Source of the DNA: Tricholoma matsutake | Taxonomy: Eukaryota > Basidiomycota > Agaricomycetes > Agaricales > Tricholomataceae | DNA: 64,000 bases | Reading direction: 5' to 3' | Assembly (NCBI GenBank): GCA_026075535.2 | Contig: AP026543.1 | Location: 2,170,001-2,234,000, forward strand | In this document: positions 10,282 to 20,426 of the stretch, piece by piece | Position numbering within the stretch: position 1 is the first letter of the stretch | How the letters are laid out: each line of letters opens with the position of its first letter | Made by a program: the position numbers and the translations under genes | The notes under the pieces: generated by a model | Databases searched by the model: none | What the model saw: only the letters and a program-made list of their open reading frames with translations | Told to the model about the DNA's origin: nothing

Positions 10282-12545
10282 CTAAGGCAGATGTGTAGGT
10301 ATGACAGGGGCACGACCAAAAAAACAGAAGAAAGAGTCAGTGTAGAATCTAGTAATAGCATCCTCCAACTGCAGCACATCCACTTCGGAATAATCTGTCA
10401 AAGAAGTACAGTCCTGTAAAAGAAGTGGTGTCGCTTTCATTCCATCCCAATCCTTCATCAGCTTCTGAAGTGCCAGCAAGCATGGCAATCTCTCACGCCA
10501 ATTCACAGACCCCAACCCCAGTTTTCCTGTTCATAATCAACAACAAGAAGTGAACAGCTACCAAAGCAATCTTGAACAAGGTCTTGGCGAGTGTCCTCAT
10601 CATGATTTGACTGACATGCACATTTGTCCAGTGCCAATAGCTTGAAGCGAAAATTCAGTTCAGCTAGCTTCCAAAGAACTTTTTGAGCTTCGGAGTCTGG
10701 TAACAAAGGTGTAGTATTGATGGGTGGTGCCTGGTTGATCTGAATGTCCAATTCCTCAAGAGCAGAGCCAAGAAGACGTCATGCATTTTCCCAGGCCTGA
10801 GCTGATTTTGTGTTGGGAGATTTTGACTTTATATCTCCAATGAGGACATCTTGCCACTCTTGATTTGACAAGGGGGTGACAGATGAGGACATGTATAGCC
10901 GGTAGATACATACTGGCTCAATGGCATTCCAAGTTGTAAAGTATGTAGCACGACGTACTTCATTAGCGGTAGCAAAGATGGCAGGTTCGGGGAACAGGTA
11001 TTTGCGGTCATTGGGTGATCGATACCTGGGGTCAACTTGGGAGGGATCATGATCCATGGCAGCTAAAGCCTCAACCCAGGAACTAATTGGAATTGGAAAG
11101 ATGGGGCTATTTTTGACAGGGAGAAACTTGTCGCGGGTGGAAGGAGATGGCTGTGGACGACCTGCAAAATGTGAGAAATGGTCTGAACAAAGTAAAATGC
11201 ACCATACCAAATTGATGTTGATTCTTTGAACGACCATGTTGATGGCTTTTTGACGTTGACCTAGAGTGGGCTGAGAAGTGCTGGGTGCTGGAGCTAGCAA
11301 CTGAGGGTGCCTCCATCCTCTGGCAAGCTGGACTGTTCATGGATGGGGCGATGCACTCCAGATCGCTTGAAGTGTTGAAAGGATCGGGCGCACGTAGAAA
11401 ATTTCAGGCATATTGATGAATTAAGTGGTACTTTTCAAGTGATGATGCTGGACCAGTGAAGAGGACAGGATATGAAAATAAATGGGCCCTGAAACAGAGA
11501 GTACGCTTTGGATCTTTGGGTACAACTACTTTGTGAATGATCTGGTTGGTGAAGTCCGAGGCTGGACGGATGAGCCAGCATGGGAGACCTGCTGTAAAGA
11601 AGTCTTGGGCGACTCGTAGATCATGCATGAAAACACCAATGGTGTTAGCAACTTCAGAGGCACTGTGAGCATGCCCATCCATCCGAGGCTTGTAGATTTC
11701 CATGTAGTCAAGAAGGGCAGTGAGCTCCAGCCAAGTCTGTTGCACATCTCATATGCTGAACTCCATCTGGCGAAAGTTGGTGTACACAGACTCCAACCGA
11801 GCAAGGCTGTGCATGAGCATTTTGACAAAAGGATGGAGTATTCGGGGTTGTCGCTCAGAGGAAGTCTTGGCCTGATAATTCTTCAAGCGCTCTAAGAGAG
11901 GATCGACAGATGCTTTCAGTTCAGCAAATTTTATATCAGAAAGTTTTCCTAGACCAGAGACCAGGGACGCTGGGTGCGCATGATGGATGAAATGATCATG
12001 GGAGGGCATCCACCAGATTATTTGGTGCTCATAAAGCGAGTAGGGCTGAGGAATCACTCCATAGTGCGAAAAATAGGGGATAAATGGTTGCGGCCATAAG
12101 ATAGGGTCATCATTGGCATAATGTGAGTCAGAGCAAAGCTGTACTTGACGATGGCTTCTGAGAGGAGGGTAGGGAACATAATCTTGGCTTGATGATGTGA
12201 TAAACGCATGACCATCGGAGATCATCGCGCCAACCTTGCCATTGAGGGGACCTATCCAGACTGTACAAAGTGCTAAAATCAGTAATGACATTTAGCATCA
12301 GAAAACTCTAGCAGCTGACCATAATGACTGTTGTGCAGCAGAGTTTGTTCATCCAAGATAAGGGCCATTTTGATGATCTGAAGGACGCACATATTTTCAG
12401 TCAGCAAAAGAGGGGCAGAAGTGACATACCAAAGCAGGAAACTAATGGTAAGACAAGAGTGAAGCCCGTAATATGAAGTTGTCCAAGTCAAGAAAGTAGG
12501 CCGCCAAAAGATCAAGTGAGAGGACTCCAAGGAACATGCACCCAA
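10282..12545 (-). pseudogene. Agaricomycete orphan-family gene, copy 1, decayed
   Basis: Successive minus-strand exon-like blocks read in order: 12291-11749 (about 180 aa, with SHYGVIPQPYSLYEHQIIWW), 11745-11404 (LLDYMEIYKPRMDGH, FFTAGLPCWLIRP, SLEKYHLIHQYA), 11340-10779 (FLPVKNSPIFPIP, YLFPEPAIFATANE) and 10751-10282 (VLWKLAELNFRFKLLALD). A good intron lies between about 11220 and 11160 (GTATGG donor, TTGCAG acceptor). The motif set matches a large Agaricomycete family of unknown function. A TGA near 10779 follows ...WENA and could be a former CGA, and the frame changes near 10510. A second, shorter copy of the same family lies at 52477-53265. The true start codon is unclear. Confidence 0.55.
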
Positions 12546-12678
12546 AGATCAGGCGAGATTCGGATTCCAAGAAACGTGCACTGACACCAAGTCAAGCAGA
12601 AAGAGCGGACAGACACCAAGTCTGTTCCACAAGGGAGACACCAAGTCTACCCTGGAATGCTGAGGAAAGGATGCAACC

Positions 12679-13070
12679 TGTTAGGGTGACACCCACTATC
12701 TGCTAGCTAAGACCATGTGGGTTCTCTCTACAAGAAGGGGGTGGGATCCGCATGCGTGATGGGGAAATTGATGGTTTTGATGTGAGGGGTTATTAATAGG
12801 TAAGTTTGTTGAGATAGGCCTTTCACACCAAAAATGTAGGTGGAATACCTAAGAGAACACAACTGGGGTCCCCTAGGCATATATTTAGGGTTTATATACT
12901 ATGTTACATATATTGTACATTGTTGTTACTGATGCACTCGTACATGCACGTACATTTTGATGCGTGCGAAATAAAATTCTCACGCTATCAAAATGTAGCG
13001 TCATTTGGTGTAATTCGACATAATAAAATAAAAATGAAAGTTTATTAGGTAATGGGGTGGTTTCCTAACA
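12679..13070 (-). repeat. 3' LTR of Ty3 copy B
   Basis: 392 bp, with 7-bp terminal inverted repeats TGTTAGG/CCTAACA. It differs from the 5' LTR at 17 positions, every one of which can be explained by decay of an ancestral CpG. On the minus strand the purine tract AAAAGGGGGGTAA (13071-13084) abuts it and overlaps the pol stop codon. Confidence 0.95.
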
Positions 13071-13081
13071 TTACCCCCCTT

Positions 13082-16000
13082 TTATGCCTCGACTTCCAGG
13101 CGAGAAAATATTATGTTTGTCCCCTCTGTGAAATTTTGGTAAGGCCGGAATTTCATCCCCTCATACACCATTCTTGCAATGCGACACAGAGCATTCGGAT
13201 TATGTTTAAAGAATTGGGCAATCGCGTTATGTGCTCGCTTACAATTCTCTTTGGGTTCCCACAAATTATTTTCGTCGGTATAGTTTTTCCACTTTATTAA
13301 GAACTCCAATTTGTTCCGTCAAAGACATGAGTCTAGAATTTCTTCAACTATGTATTCTGGAGCACCTTCTACTATTATCGGAGGTTGTGGAGTAGTTTGT
13401 TGGCCAGGAATAGTGGGTGGACGGTAAGGGCATAGGCGGGATACGTTAATCTCGGGATCAATCTTAAATGATCGGGGTAATTTTAACACTACCGCATTAG
13501 GCGAGATCACTTTAGAGATCACATATGGGCCAACTTGTTTCTCCATAAGTTTCTTTGAAGGTCGTGGAATATTCAGGTCCTTGGTACTTAGCCATACCAA
13601 GTCACCAACTTTGTACTCTGGAGCATGTGCTCGAGTACAATCTGCATGTCGCATCATGTCATCACGTGCTTTCTTCAATGCCACCTCTGCTTCCTCTTGT
13701 ACCCTTTGCATCTTAGATACAAAATCTTCTACTGACTGTACTTTGACTTCCCTTCTGGGTTCTACTCCCATGCGAGGATGATATCCATAATTTGCAAAAA
13801 AGGGTGACATACAAGTAGCCAAATGGAATTTGTTATTGTGGGAAAATTCGGCAATTGCCAACCATTCGGGCCAGTCAGTTTGTCGGTAGTTGACAAACAT
13901 ATGTAGGTACTGCTCCAACTCCTGATTCATTCTCTCTGTCTGCCCATCAGTCTGCAGGTGATATGCCTGCCATAGATAATTTAGTTTGAATTCCCAATAT
14001 GTTGTTTAGTTCTCACATAAATGTGGAAGCAAATTGTGGTCCGCGATCGGAGATAACAGTATTGGGTAACCCATGTAACCGCCATACCTGATTTAGATAG
14101 AGGCACGCCAAGCCCAATGATGAGGTTTCTGTAGTAGTAGGAATAATATGGACCTCCTTTGTAAAGTGGTCGCATACTACGAATATTGCATCGTACCCTT
14201 GAGCCTCGGGTAATCCGGTAATAAAATCCACAGATATATCTCGCCACGGCGCTTTAGGTATAGGGTTTGGCATTAATTTTCCTGCAGGTTTCTCTGGAAA
14301 TTTCTTCCCCCTCATGCACATATCACATCCATCCACATACCCCAACACATACTTTGAAATTCCGGGCCACCAATAATTTCTCATTACTAATTCCAACGTC
14401 TTCCATCTTCCTGGGTGTCTGGCAATCAGCGTATTGTGATGTAACCAGACAATCTCCCTTTGCAAATCCTGATCCTTCGGTACATACACTTTTCCTTGAA
14501 ACAACACCAACCCTTGTTCCTCAGCCCATTCGTCTCCTTTGATATTACCTTTCTTCTCTCCCTTCAGAGCTTTCACAGCTTCCACTACTTCATTGTCCAT
14601 TTCCAAACATTGTCTAATTTTAGACAACATTTCTGTTTCCGATCTATCTATTAATAGATGCCCTTGATGCATAGCGCAAATGCAAAAGTATTCGGGTTTG
14701 AGTAAGGTAACATTTTTATTGTCCTCCTCCACCCCCCTTTTATGATCAATACGTCTGGATAAGGCATCTGCTTTCCTCATTAAGCTTCCCACTTTATGGA
14801 CCAAGTGAAAGTTGAAACGTGATAGGAATAGTGCCCAACGCGCTTGCCAGCGATTAAGCTTTTTAGCAGACATGAAGTATTGCAGATTTTGATGATCCGT
14901 CCAGATCTCAATTTGATGCATACATCCCTCCAAATAATGCCTCCATGCCTCCAATGCTCGTATTATCCCCAACATCTCTTTGTCATGCACATCATAATTC
15001 CTCTCCACATCATTCAACCCTTTTGACAAGTATGCACAAGAATGCCATTTGTCATCTTTGCACAGCATTGATAATACCGCTCCAGTAGCAAAATCGGATG
15101 CATCGGATTCCACTCGCAAAGGGCATGTGAAATCTACTGGGGCTAATATTGGTCCCTCCACAAACTTCCTCTTCAACTCCTCAAACACTGTCTGCTGCTG
15201 CTCTCCCCACCTCCACACTACTCCCTTTCGCGTAAGGTTATGTCCAGGTGCGGCAATTTTAGAAAAATTGTGCACAAAGCGATGATAATAATTTGCAAGT
15301 CCCAAGAAGGCTTGAACCTCCTTGACACGGGTGGGCGCAGGCCAATCTGTGATCGCCTGTACCTTGATCGGATCCATTTTGATCCCGTCAGGGCCGATCA
15401 ATAATCCTAGGAACTCGATCTCCCTTGCCCCAAACACACACTTCTCTGGTTTCAAAAATAGATTGTTCTCCGCCAACCTCCATAACACCTCTTGCACTAT
15501 CGCTTCATGATTCTCTTCATCCTCCGTGAATATCAGAATGTTGTCAATAAATATTATTACCACGCCTTTGTCTATTACGTCCTTGAAAATGTCGTTCATC
15601 ATATTTTGAAAGGTCGGGGGACCATTAGTCATCCCAAAAAACATGACAAGCGGCTCGAAGGATCCTCGATGTGTGGCAAATGCAGCCTTCCACTCATCTC
15701 CTTTCTTTATTTGTACATTGTTGTATCCCCATCGTAAATCCAATTTTGTAAAGACCTTGGCTTTTCCCACCTTATCAATTATTTCTGAGATCAACGGCAG
15801 GGGGTATGCATTCTTCACTGTCCACTCATTCAGATACCTATAATCGGTACACATCCTCTTCCTTTGGTCTTTTTTGGGCACAAAGAATATTGGTGATGTC
15901 TGCAGTGATTTCGAAGGTCGTATGTATCCTTTGCGCAATTGCTCCTTCAGGAATGCATCCACTTCTTCTTGTTCCATCAGAGATAACAGATATACCTTCG

Positions 16001-17000
16001 ACTTCTTCGGCACAAACCCTGGCTTCATCTCAATCGCATGATCCCATGGCTTCCGCACTGGCATTCGCTCAGACTCCTTCTTTTGGAACACTGACAAATG
16101 TTCATGATACACTTTTGGCACCCATTCCTCCACTGGCTTCTCCACCTTCACAATATTCTTGTCCCACGACTGTCCTCCACGAACTGCTCTAAAGGTTTGC
16201 TTCTGCTCTTCTTTCTTGATCATGATCAGAACTTCCCCATTTGGCATTTCCTCATCCTCCACTTCCTCCATCGTAACAGAATACTTCCTCGGACGTTCTT
16301 TCTCTTTCTTTTTACCTTTTTCTTTCTTCATCTTCCTCCCATACACATTACATTCCTTAGGACAATGAGTCATTTGTACTTTCCCAGTTTTCCAATCAAT
16401 TTCGGAATTATGCTTCCGTAACCACGGACATCCTATTATTAGATTGGTTTTCCCAAGATCGCACACTTCGAATACGGCTTGCTCCTGATGCTCCTGATAC
16501 TTTAGTACCATAGTCACCTCCTTCTTGATAGTTCCTCCACAATTGACTGTTCTGTCAATATTGTACACCATTATAGGTTGCACCAGCTTGCGTGTGTTAA
16601 TACCGTTTCCGGTAATTAAGGATCGATTAATAAATAATCCTGTAGCACCACTGTCAAGCAACGCTTCCACATCAATAGCTGCATGCGTGTCCACTGTCTT
16701 CAGTCCCACAGTCAAGGTGATTTCGGGTTCTATTCGTGCAGAGCGAATAAAGAATTTAGGGGTTTTCGGAAATGACATGTGACAATTTTCTTTGTTGCGT
16801 GATTCGCAACAGTTGTACTCCTCCTCGATTTCCTTTTCTGATTTACTCTGGGTTTCCTCGGATACTAATACATTGTAACGATTCTGGGTCACCAATGGGG
16901 AAACCTTCACTGGGACTCTTCCACAAAATTCTCCTGCTTGCCTTCCTCCTGCTTCACTTCCTCGATTGTAGCTCCCCTGATCTTTCTCTTCTGCTTGCAA
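13082..17000 (-). pseudogene. pol: Ty3 copy B pol (PR-RT-RH-IN-chromodomain)
   Basis: A 995-codon open frame (17000-14013) holds protease (DSGAT at aa 116-120), RT, RNase H (DASDFATGAVLS, TDHQNLQYF) and integrase with HHCC finger (CDMCMRGK) and catalytic core up to ISDRGPQF. The RT F-x-D-D box reads FIDN: the second catalytic Asp is Asn (codon 15542-15540, GAC AAC from a probable GAC GAC). A TGA at the end of this frame and then a 4-bp GGCA duplication near 13970 break the integrase. The frame resumes at 13930-13319 (integrase C terminus). A further TGA near 13317 interrupts the chromodomain, which continues to 13082 (EFLIKWKNYTDENNLWEP). Pol lies in the -1 frame relative to gag, overlapping it by up to 94 nt. 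Confidence 0.92.
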
Positions 17001-18003
17001 TACTTAGAAATGTGTCCTAACTGCCCACAGTTAAAACATTTAAGTGGGGCTCGTCTCCCCACTTGATCAACCTCCATTGCCTCTGCTGGTGCTGCTGACT
17101 CCGTAACTATAGGTGTCACTGCCATGGCTGGTGGCTGTGCCCTCAGAGCTTGCACCTGAGGCGCCTTTCCTTTCTCGGACTTTCCTCCTGATGACTTTCC
17201 AAATTTACTACTTCCATACATCAACTTTGACTCCGCCTGTTCCTGCCGATATTGCCGGTCAAGGCGCATTGCCCAATTATACCACTCATCCAACTTCTCT
17301 GGCATAGAAGGTAGTCGGTAGATAGACTTGAATAAAGAGGGATTTAATCCTGCTTTCAAAAACTCTACCAATGCAGCTTCTCCCATGTCCATTTGCGAAG
17401 CTTCTGCTTTGAACTGCAAAATAAATTCATCCGCCGTTAAGGAACCTTGGCGCATGGTCTTTAATTTAGCATTGGCTGTCGCCTTTGGATTAGGGTCTCC
17501 AAACTGTGCCTCCAATCTCTTCAGAAATTCCTTGAAGGTTGCAAATGGTTTATTTCCCGTGGCAATTTGATTAATAGCCTTGTTTCTCCAGAACTGTGCT
17601 TTCCCCCCTGAATGTATGAGAGAGCAAACATAATCCTAGACTCAGCTGTATGAAACTCGGGCTTCCTCCCATGGATGTACAATACTATAGAGCTGATGAA
17701 GGATTTTGTATTCTCCATGGTACTGTCAAAGATTTGCGGGGGCGCGTACTTAGGTAAGCGCACTTTTCCATTTCCGGATTTCTCCACCGTCTCATCCTCC
17801 TGCGATATCCACTCCACCATCTCCTCCATCTCATCATCTCTTTCTCCTGTCGTCTCTGGCTGTACTTCCACTTGTCTGGGCTGTGATGCTGCCAATACTG
17901 ACACTAATTGCGACATTTGTGCTGTGAGCGCATCAATTTTTGCCTCTAGTGCTGGTATGGGAACAGGATTAGGACCGGGATTAGAAGTTGAAGGTTCGGA
18001 CAT
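16907..18003 (-). pseudogene. gag: Ty3 copy B gag, one frameshift
   Basis: Gag forms the particle and packages RNA. The N-terminal half (18003-17521) contains a coiled-coil-like stretch (ALEAKIDALTAQMSQLVSVL) and the start of the capsid region. The C-terminal half (17515-16907) has LTADEFILQFKAEA and a CCHC knuckle CFNCGQLGHISKYC. The two halves are in different frames because a G run near 17612-17617 is one base short for in-frame reading. This could be a true mutation or a homopolymer sequencing error. Otherwise the gene is open, which fits a recent insertion. Confidence 0.85.
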
Positions 18004-18476
18004 AATTGTAGAATCTGTGATGAATCACTTCTTCGACAAATTCAAAATTTTACTTCGAGACCTCTCCAAACGTCTACAGGTCACGTGATAAGGTTCGTCG
18101 AGGTTCATCAATGGTTCATCATTCGTCGGGCGCCTATTTTGACACTTCAGATCAACAACCCTTCCAACAGTGCCTGATCTCAGAGATATCACTGAATTCG
18201 GCTTGTAACTAAAATAGTCGTCCGAATAGAGTGATGTAAATTGTAACTAAACCAGATCCGATCGGTTGTCTGGTTGCAGCTGTCCTAATGACGAGCACTG
18301 CCTCTCGATCACTGGCAGTCGCAATGTAAGGCGAGGCCTGGTGTCGGCTTACAAAAGAAAAGGTAGATTATGTATATACAAGTACTTCCGGCTCGTGCCG
18401 AAAGGATGAGTAATCGGATGTGGCACAGTGAAACAATGATGTATGCGCAAGTAAGAGAAGGTGCACTGATATGGGA

Positions 18477-18487
18477 AGTTGTGTTCT
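18477..18487 (-). promoter_or_regulatory. Self-priming primer-binding site, Ty3 copy B
   Basis: On the minus strand AGAACACAACT lies 2 nt inside the 5' LTR. It matches no initiator-tRNA end but is perfectly complementary (11 nt) to AGTTGTGTTCT in the LTR at 18675-18665. That is the geometry of Tf1 self-priming, in which the 5' end of the RNA folds back onto the primer site. Confidence 0.75.
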
Positions 18488-18489
18488 TC

Positions 18490-18881
18490 TGTTAGGGCGA
18501 CACCCACTATCTGCTAGCTAAGACCGTGCAGGTTCTCTCTACAAGAAGGGGGCGGGATCTGCGCGCATGATGGGGAAATTGATGGTTTTGATGTGAGGGG
18601 TTATTAATAGGTAAGTTTGTTGAGATAGGCCTTTCACACCAAAAACATAGGTGGAATACCTAAGAGAACACAACTGGGGTCCCCTAGGCATATATTTAGG
18701 GTTTATATACTATGTTACATATATTGTACATTGTTGTTACTGATGCACTCATACATGCACGTACATTTTGATGCATGCGAAATAAAATTCTCATGCTATC
18801 AAAATGTAGCATCATTTGGCATAATTCGACATAATAAAATAAAAATGAAAGTTTATTAGGTAATGGGGTGGTTTCCTAACA
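18490..18881 (-). repeat. 5' LTR of Ty3 copy B
   Basis: 392 bp, same ends as the 3' LTR. It holds the putative promoter and transcription start and is followed, on the minus strand, by the self-priming primer site. Confidence 0.95.
18665..18710 (-). promoter_or_regulatory. TATA box and predicted RNA start of Ty3 copy B
   Basis: Minus-strand GTATATAAAC (18710-18701) lies about 30 bp upstream of AGTTGTGTTCT (18675-18665), the segment complementary to the primer site. The spacing is that expected between a TATA box and the first transcribed base, which independently supports the fold-back priming model. The start site itself is inferred. Confidence 0.6.
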
Positions 18882-19815
18882 CAACCCAAATGGACGAGGC
18901 AAAAGTGAGGTCAGACAAGGCAACTGGAGATTCAGAAAGGGAGATGGACGAGGCAACCAGAGAGGAAGAACGAGGTGAATGAAATGCCAAATAGAGTTAT
19001 GACCAAGATTACAACCAGCAAGTGCTGATTATGTCAGATCATGATCTAATTATAACTCGGGTCATAACCCTCGGCTCTGATTAAGTGGGTCGCTTCGGTT
19101 ATTGCCGGTTATATACCGGGTCGGCAAATTCTGACATAATCCTGAAGTGTGAAATTATCCTCTCATTCTGACTGAAAAAAAAATATACCTGCCAGTGGAA
19201 GGAACAGTCAATTCAATCTCTAATGAAAGAAATTTGCCTACTAAAAGCATCTCATAATGGCATAAAATTTCCATCATATCTCAGGCTGAAAAACACAACC
19301 CTGTTATCCACACCTTTGAGGCAGTAAATATTACCCCATAAATTGTTGAAAAACTTGATGGAAATTCATATGTTAGATGGTTGAAAATCCATACCCTCAT
19401 CTTGGATTAAAATCATCCCTTGTGTTTCATCCCCTTGTAAAATGAAATTTCATCCCATTAGGTTAAGTAAATTTTGTAAGGTAACACATATGAACTCCAT
19501 CCCTTAGATGGCTGGAATATATGGGATGAAAATTCATCCCAAATTCATCCACCATGAATTCAGCCATTTAATTTAGGAAATTCACTTTTTGGCACTTAGA
19601 TGGCTGAAATGGCTACCATGCTAGGTTCACAGTGAGATGGAGAATCCTGGATCAGGGACTCCTGCAACCCCCATTCAACAAAGAAGTCAACATTGAGAGC
19701 AATCACACAAACATGACCCTCTCATCTCTTCAGGACCTTAAAATGACTGTAAAGTAGATTAGAAGCAAGCCGAAGATCACAGAAAACACTGCAGAACTCA
19801 CCGAGTTCAGGGCCC
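18882..19815. other. Intergenic, with a small hairpin repeat
   Basis: No gene seen. A 12-bp inverted repeat GATTATGTCAGA/TCTGACATAATC bounds about 115 bp at 19027-19141 and may be a small MITE, but the flanks show no clear target duplication. The motif TTAGATGG(C/T)TG recurs three times between 19370 and 19620 in an AT-rich stretch. Confidence 0.4.
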
Positions 19816-20043
19816 TATTGGATTATATAATCTGCCACTGCTTAATCAGTGCTTAACAGACCATAGTTTGCACACACACACAAGTGATGTGATAGTTGTA
19901 GCAATCTGTGTCTGGTTATATGGTATCCTTGTTCTGTTGAACCCTATAAGACCTGATAGCTCAGTTGGTCAGAGCATCTGGTATATGTCCAGGAGGGCCT
20001 GGATTCAATCCCCAGTCTGGTCATCTGTTCTGCATTCCTAACA
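19816..20043 (+). repeat. TRIM 5' LTR
   Basis: 228 bp. It differs from the 3' LTR by two substitutions (TA for TG at the first dinucleotide, and G in the T4 tract) and one extra A near the end. The low divergence points to a fairly recent insertion. Confidence 0.8.
19950..20022 (+). other. tRNA-like cassette in TRIM 5' LTR
   Basis: 73 nt fold as a full cloverleaf: acceptor stem GACCTGA/TCTGGTC (6 of 7 pairs), D arm GCTC/GAGC, anticodon stem TCTGG/CCAGG, T arm CTGGA/CCCAG. The A box TAGCTCAGTTGG is consensus and the B box GATTCAATCCC matches 10 of 11 consensus positions. The anticodon loop TATATGT lacks U33, so it is unlikely to work as a tRNA. It is better seen as an internal RNA polymerase III promoter. 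Confidence 0.7.
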
Positions 20044-20058
20044 GGTTATGGGCCCTGG
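20044..20058 (+). promoter_or_regulatory. TRIM primer-binding site (initiator tRNA-Met half)
   Basis: GGTTATGGGCCCTGG directly follows the LTR. Its first 12 bases complement the anticodon-loop half of a fungal initiator tRNA-Met (GGGCCCATAACC), the half-tRNA priming known from copia and Ty5. Confidence 0.7.
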
Positions 20059-20065
20059 CACTTCT

Positions 20066-20398
20066 TGTTGGATTAACAAGCCGTCTTGCGACCTGCATTA
20101 GCATCATCACTCCTTTGTGTTTTGTTCATATATATTTTCGCTTATTAGTGGTACCTTGACATGCAGACCTCATAGTATAAATCTTGTATGATTTCCTGCC
20201 ACCACCTCAGTCATTTGGCTCTCACTCGTGCGCGCAAACACTGAGGTAAATATCCCCTACTTACTTACTACTGTTGTTACTTACTTATGATCTCACCTAG
20301 TTAACTTACTTTTTGTATAGGTGAATAAACAGTTGTTTGGCTCTCACTCGTGCACGCAAACACTGAGTTAACTTTCTTTTCATATAGTAATTCCTACA
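20066..20398 (+). repeat. Copia 5' LTR with 65-bp deletion
   Basis: 333 bp against 398 bp for the 3' LTR. The missing 65 bp lie between two GCATCA repeats in the longer copy, the signature of a microhomology deletion. A block of about 30 bp with TTTGGCTCTC...CAAACACTGAG occurs twice within the LTR. Confidence 0.85.
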
Positions 20399-20426
20399 GG
20401 TTATTGGGCCCTGATTCCCTGCCAAA

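Larger units (their letters stand above)
12679..18881 (-). mobile_element. Ty3/Gypsy chromovirus copy B, full length
   Basis: A complete minus-strand element of 6203 bp. Two 392-bp LTRs run from TGTTAGG to CCTAACA, flanked by a perfect 5-bp target duplication CAACC (12674-12678 and 18882-18886). Reading on the minus strand the order is 5' LTR, primer site, gag, pol (PR, RT, RH, IN, chromodomain), purine tract, 3' LTR. It belongs to a different family from copies A and C: LTRs and proteins align only at domain level. It is non-autonomous now: gag has a 1-bp loss in a G run, the integrase a 4-bp duplication, and the RT active site Asp to Asn. Confidence 0.95.

Noticed and set aside
16900..17000. 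A classic -1 slippery heptamer in the copy B gag/pol overlap
   Set aside because: No X-XXY-YYZ sequence occurs in the correct frame between 17000 and 16907.
19950..20022. The tRNA-like cassette as a working tRNA gene
   Set aside because: The anticodon loop TATATGT lacks the invariant U33, the acceptor stem has a mismatch, and it always sits at the same place in the LTR. It is more likely a promoter module.
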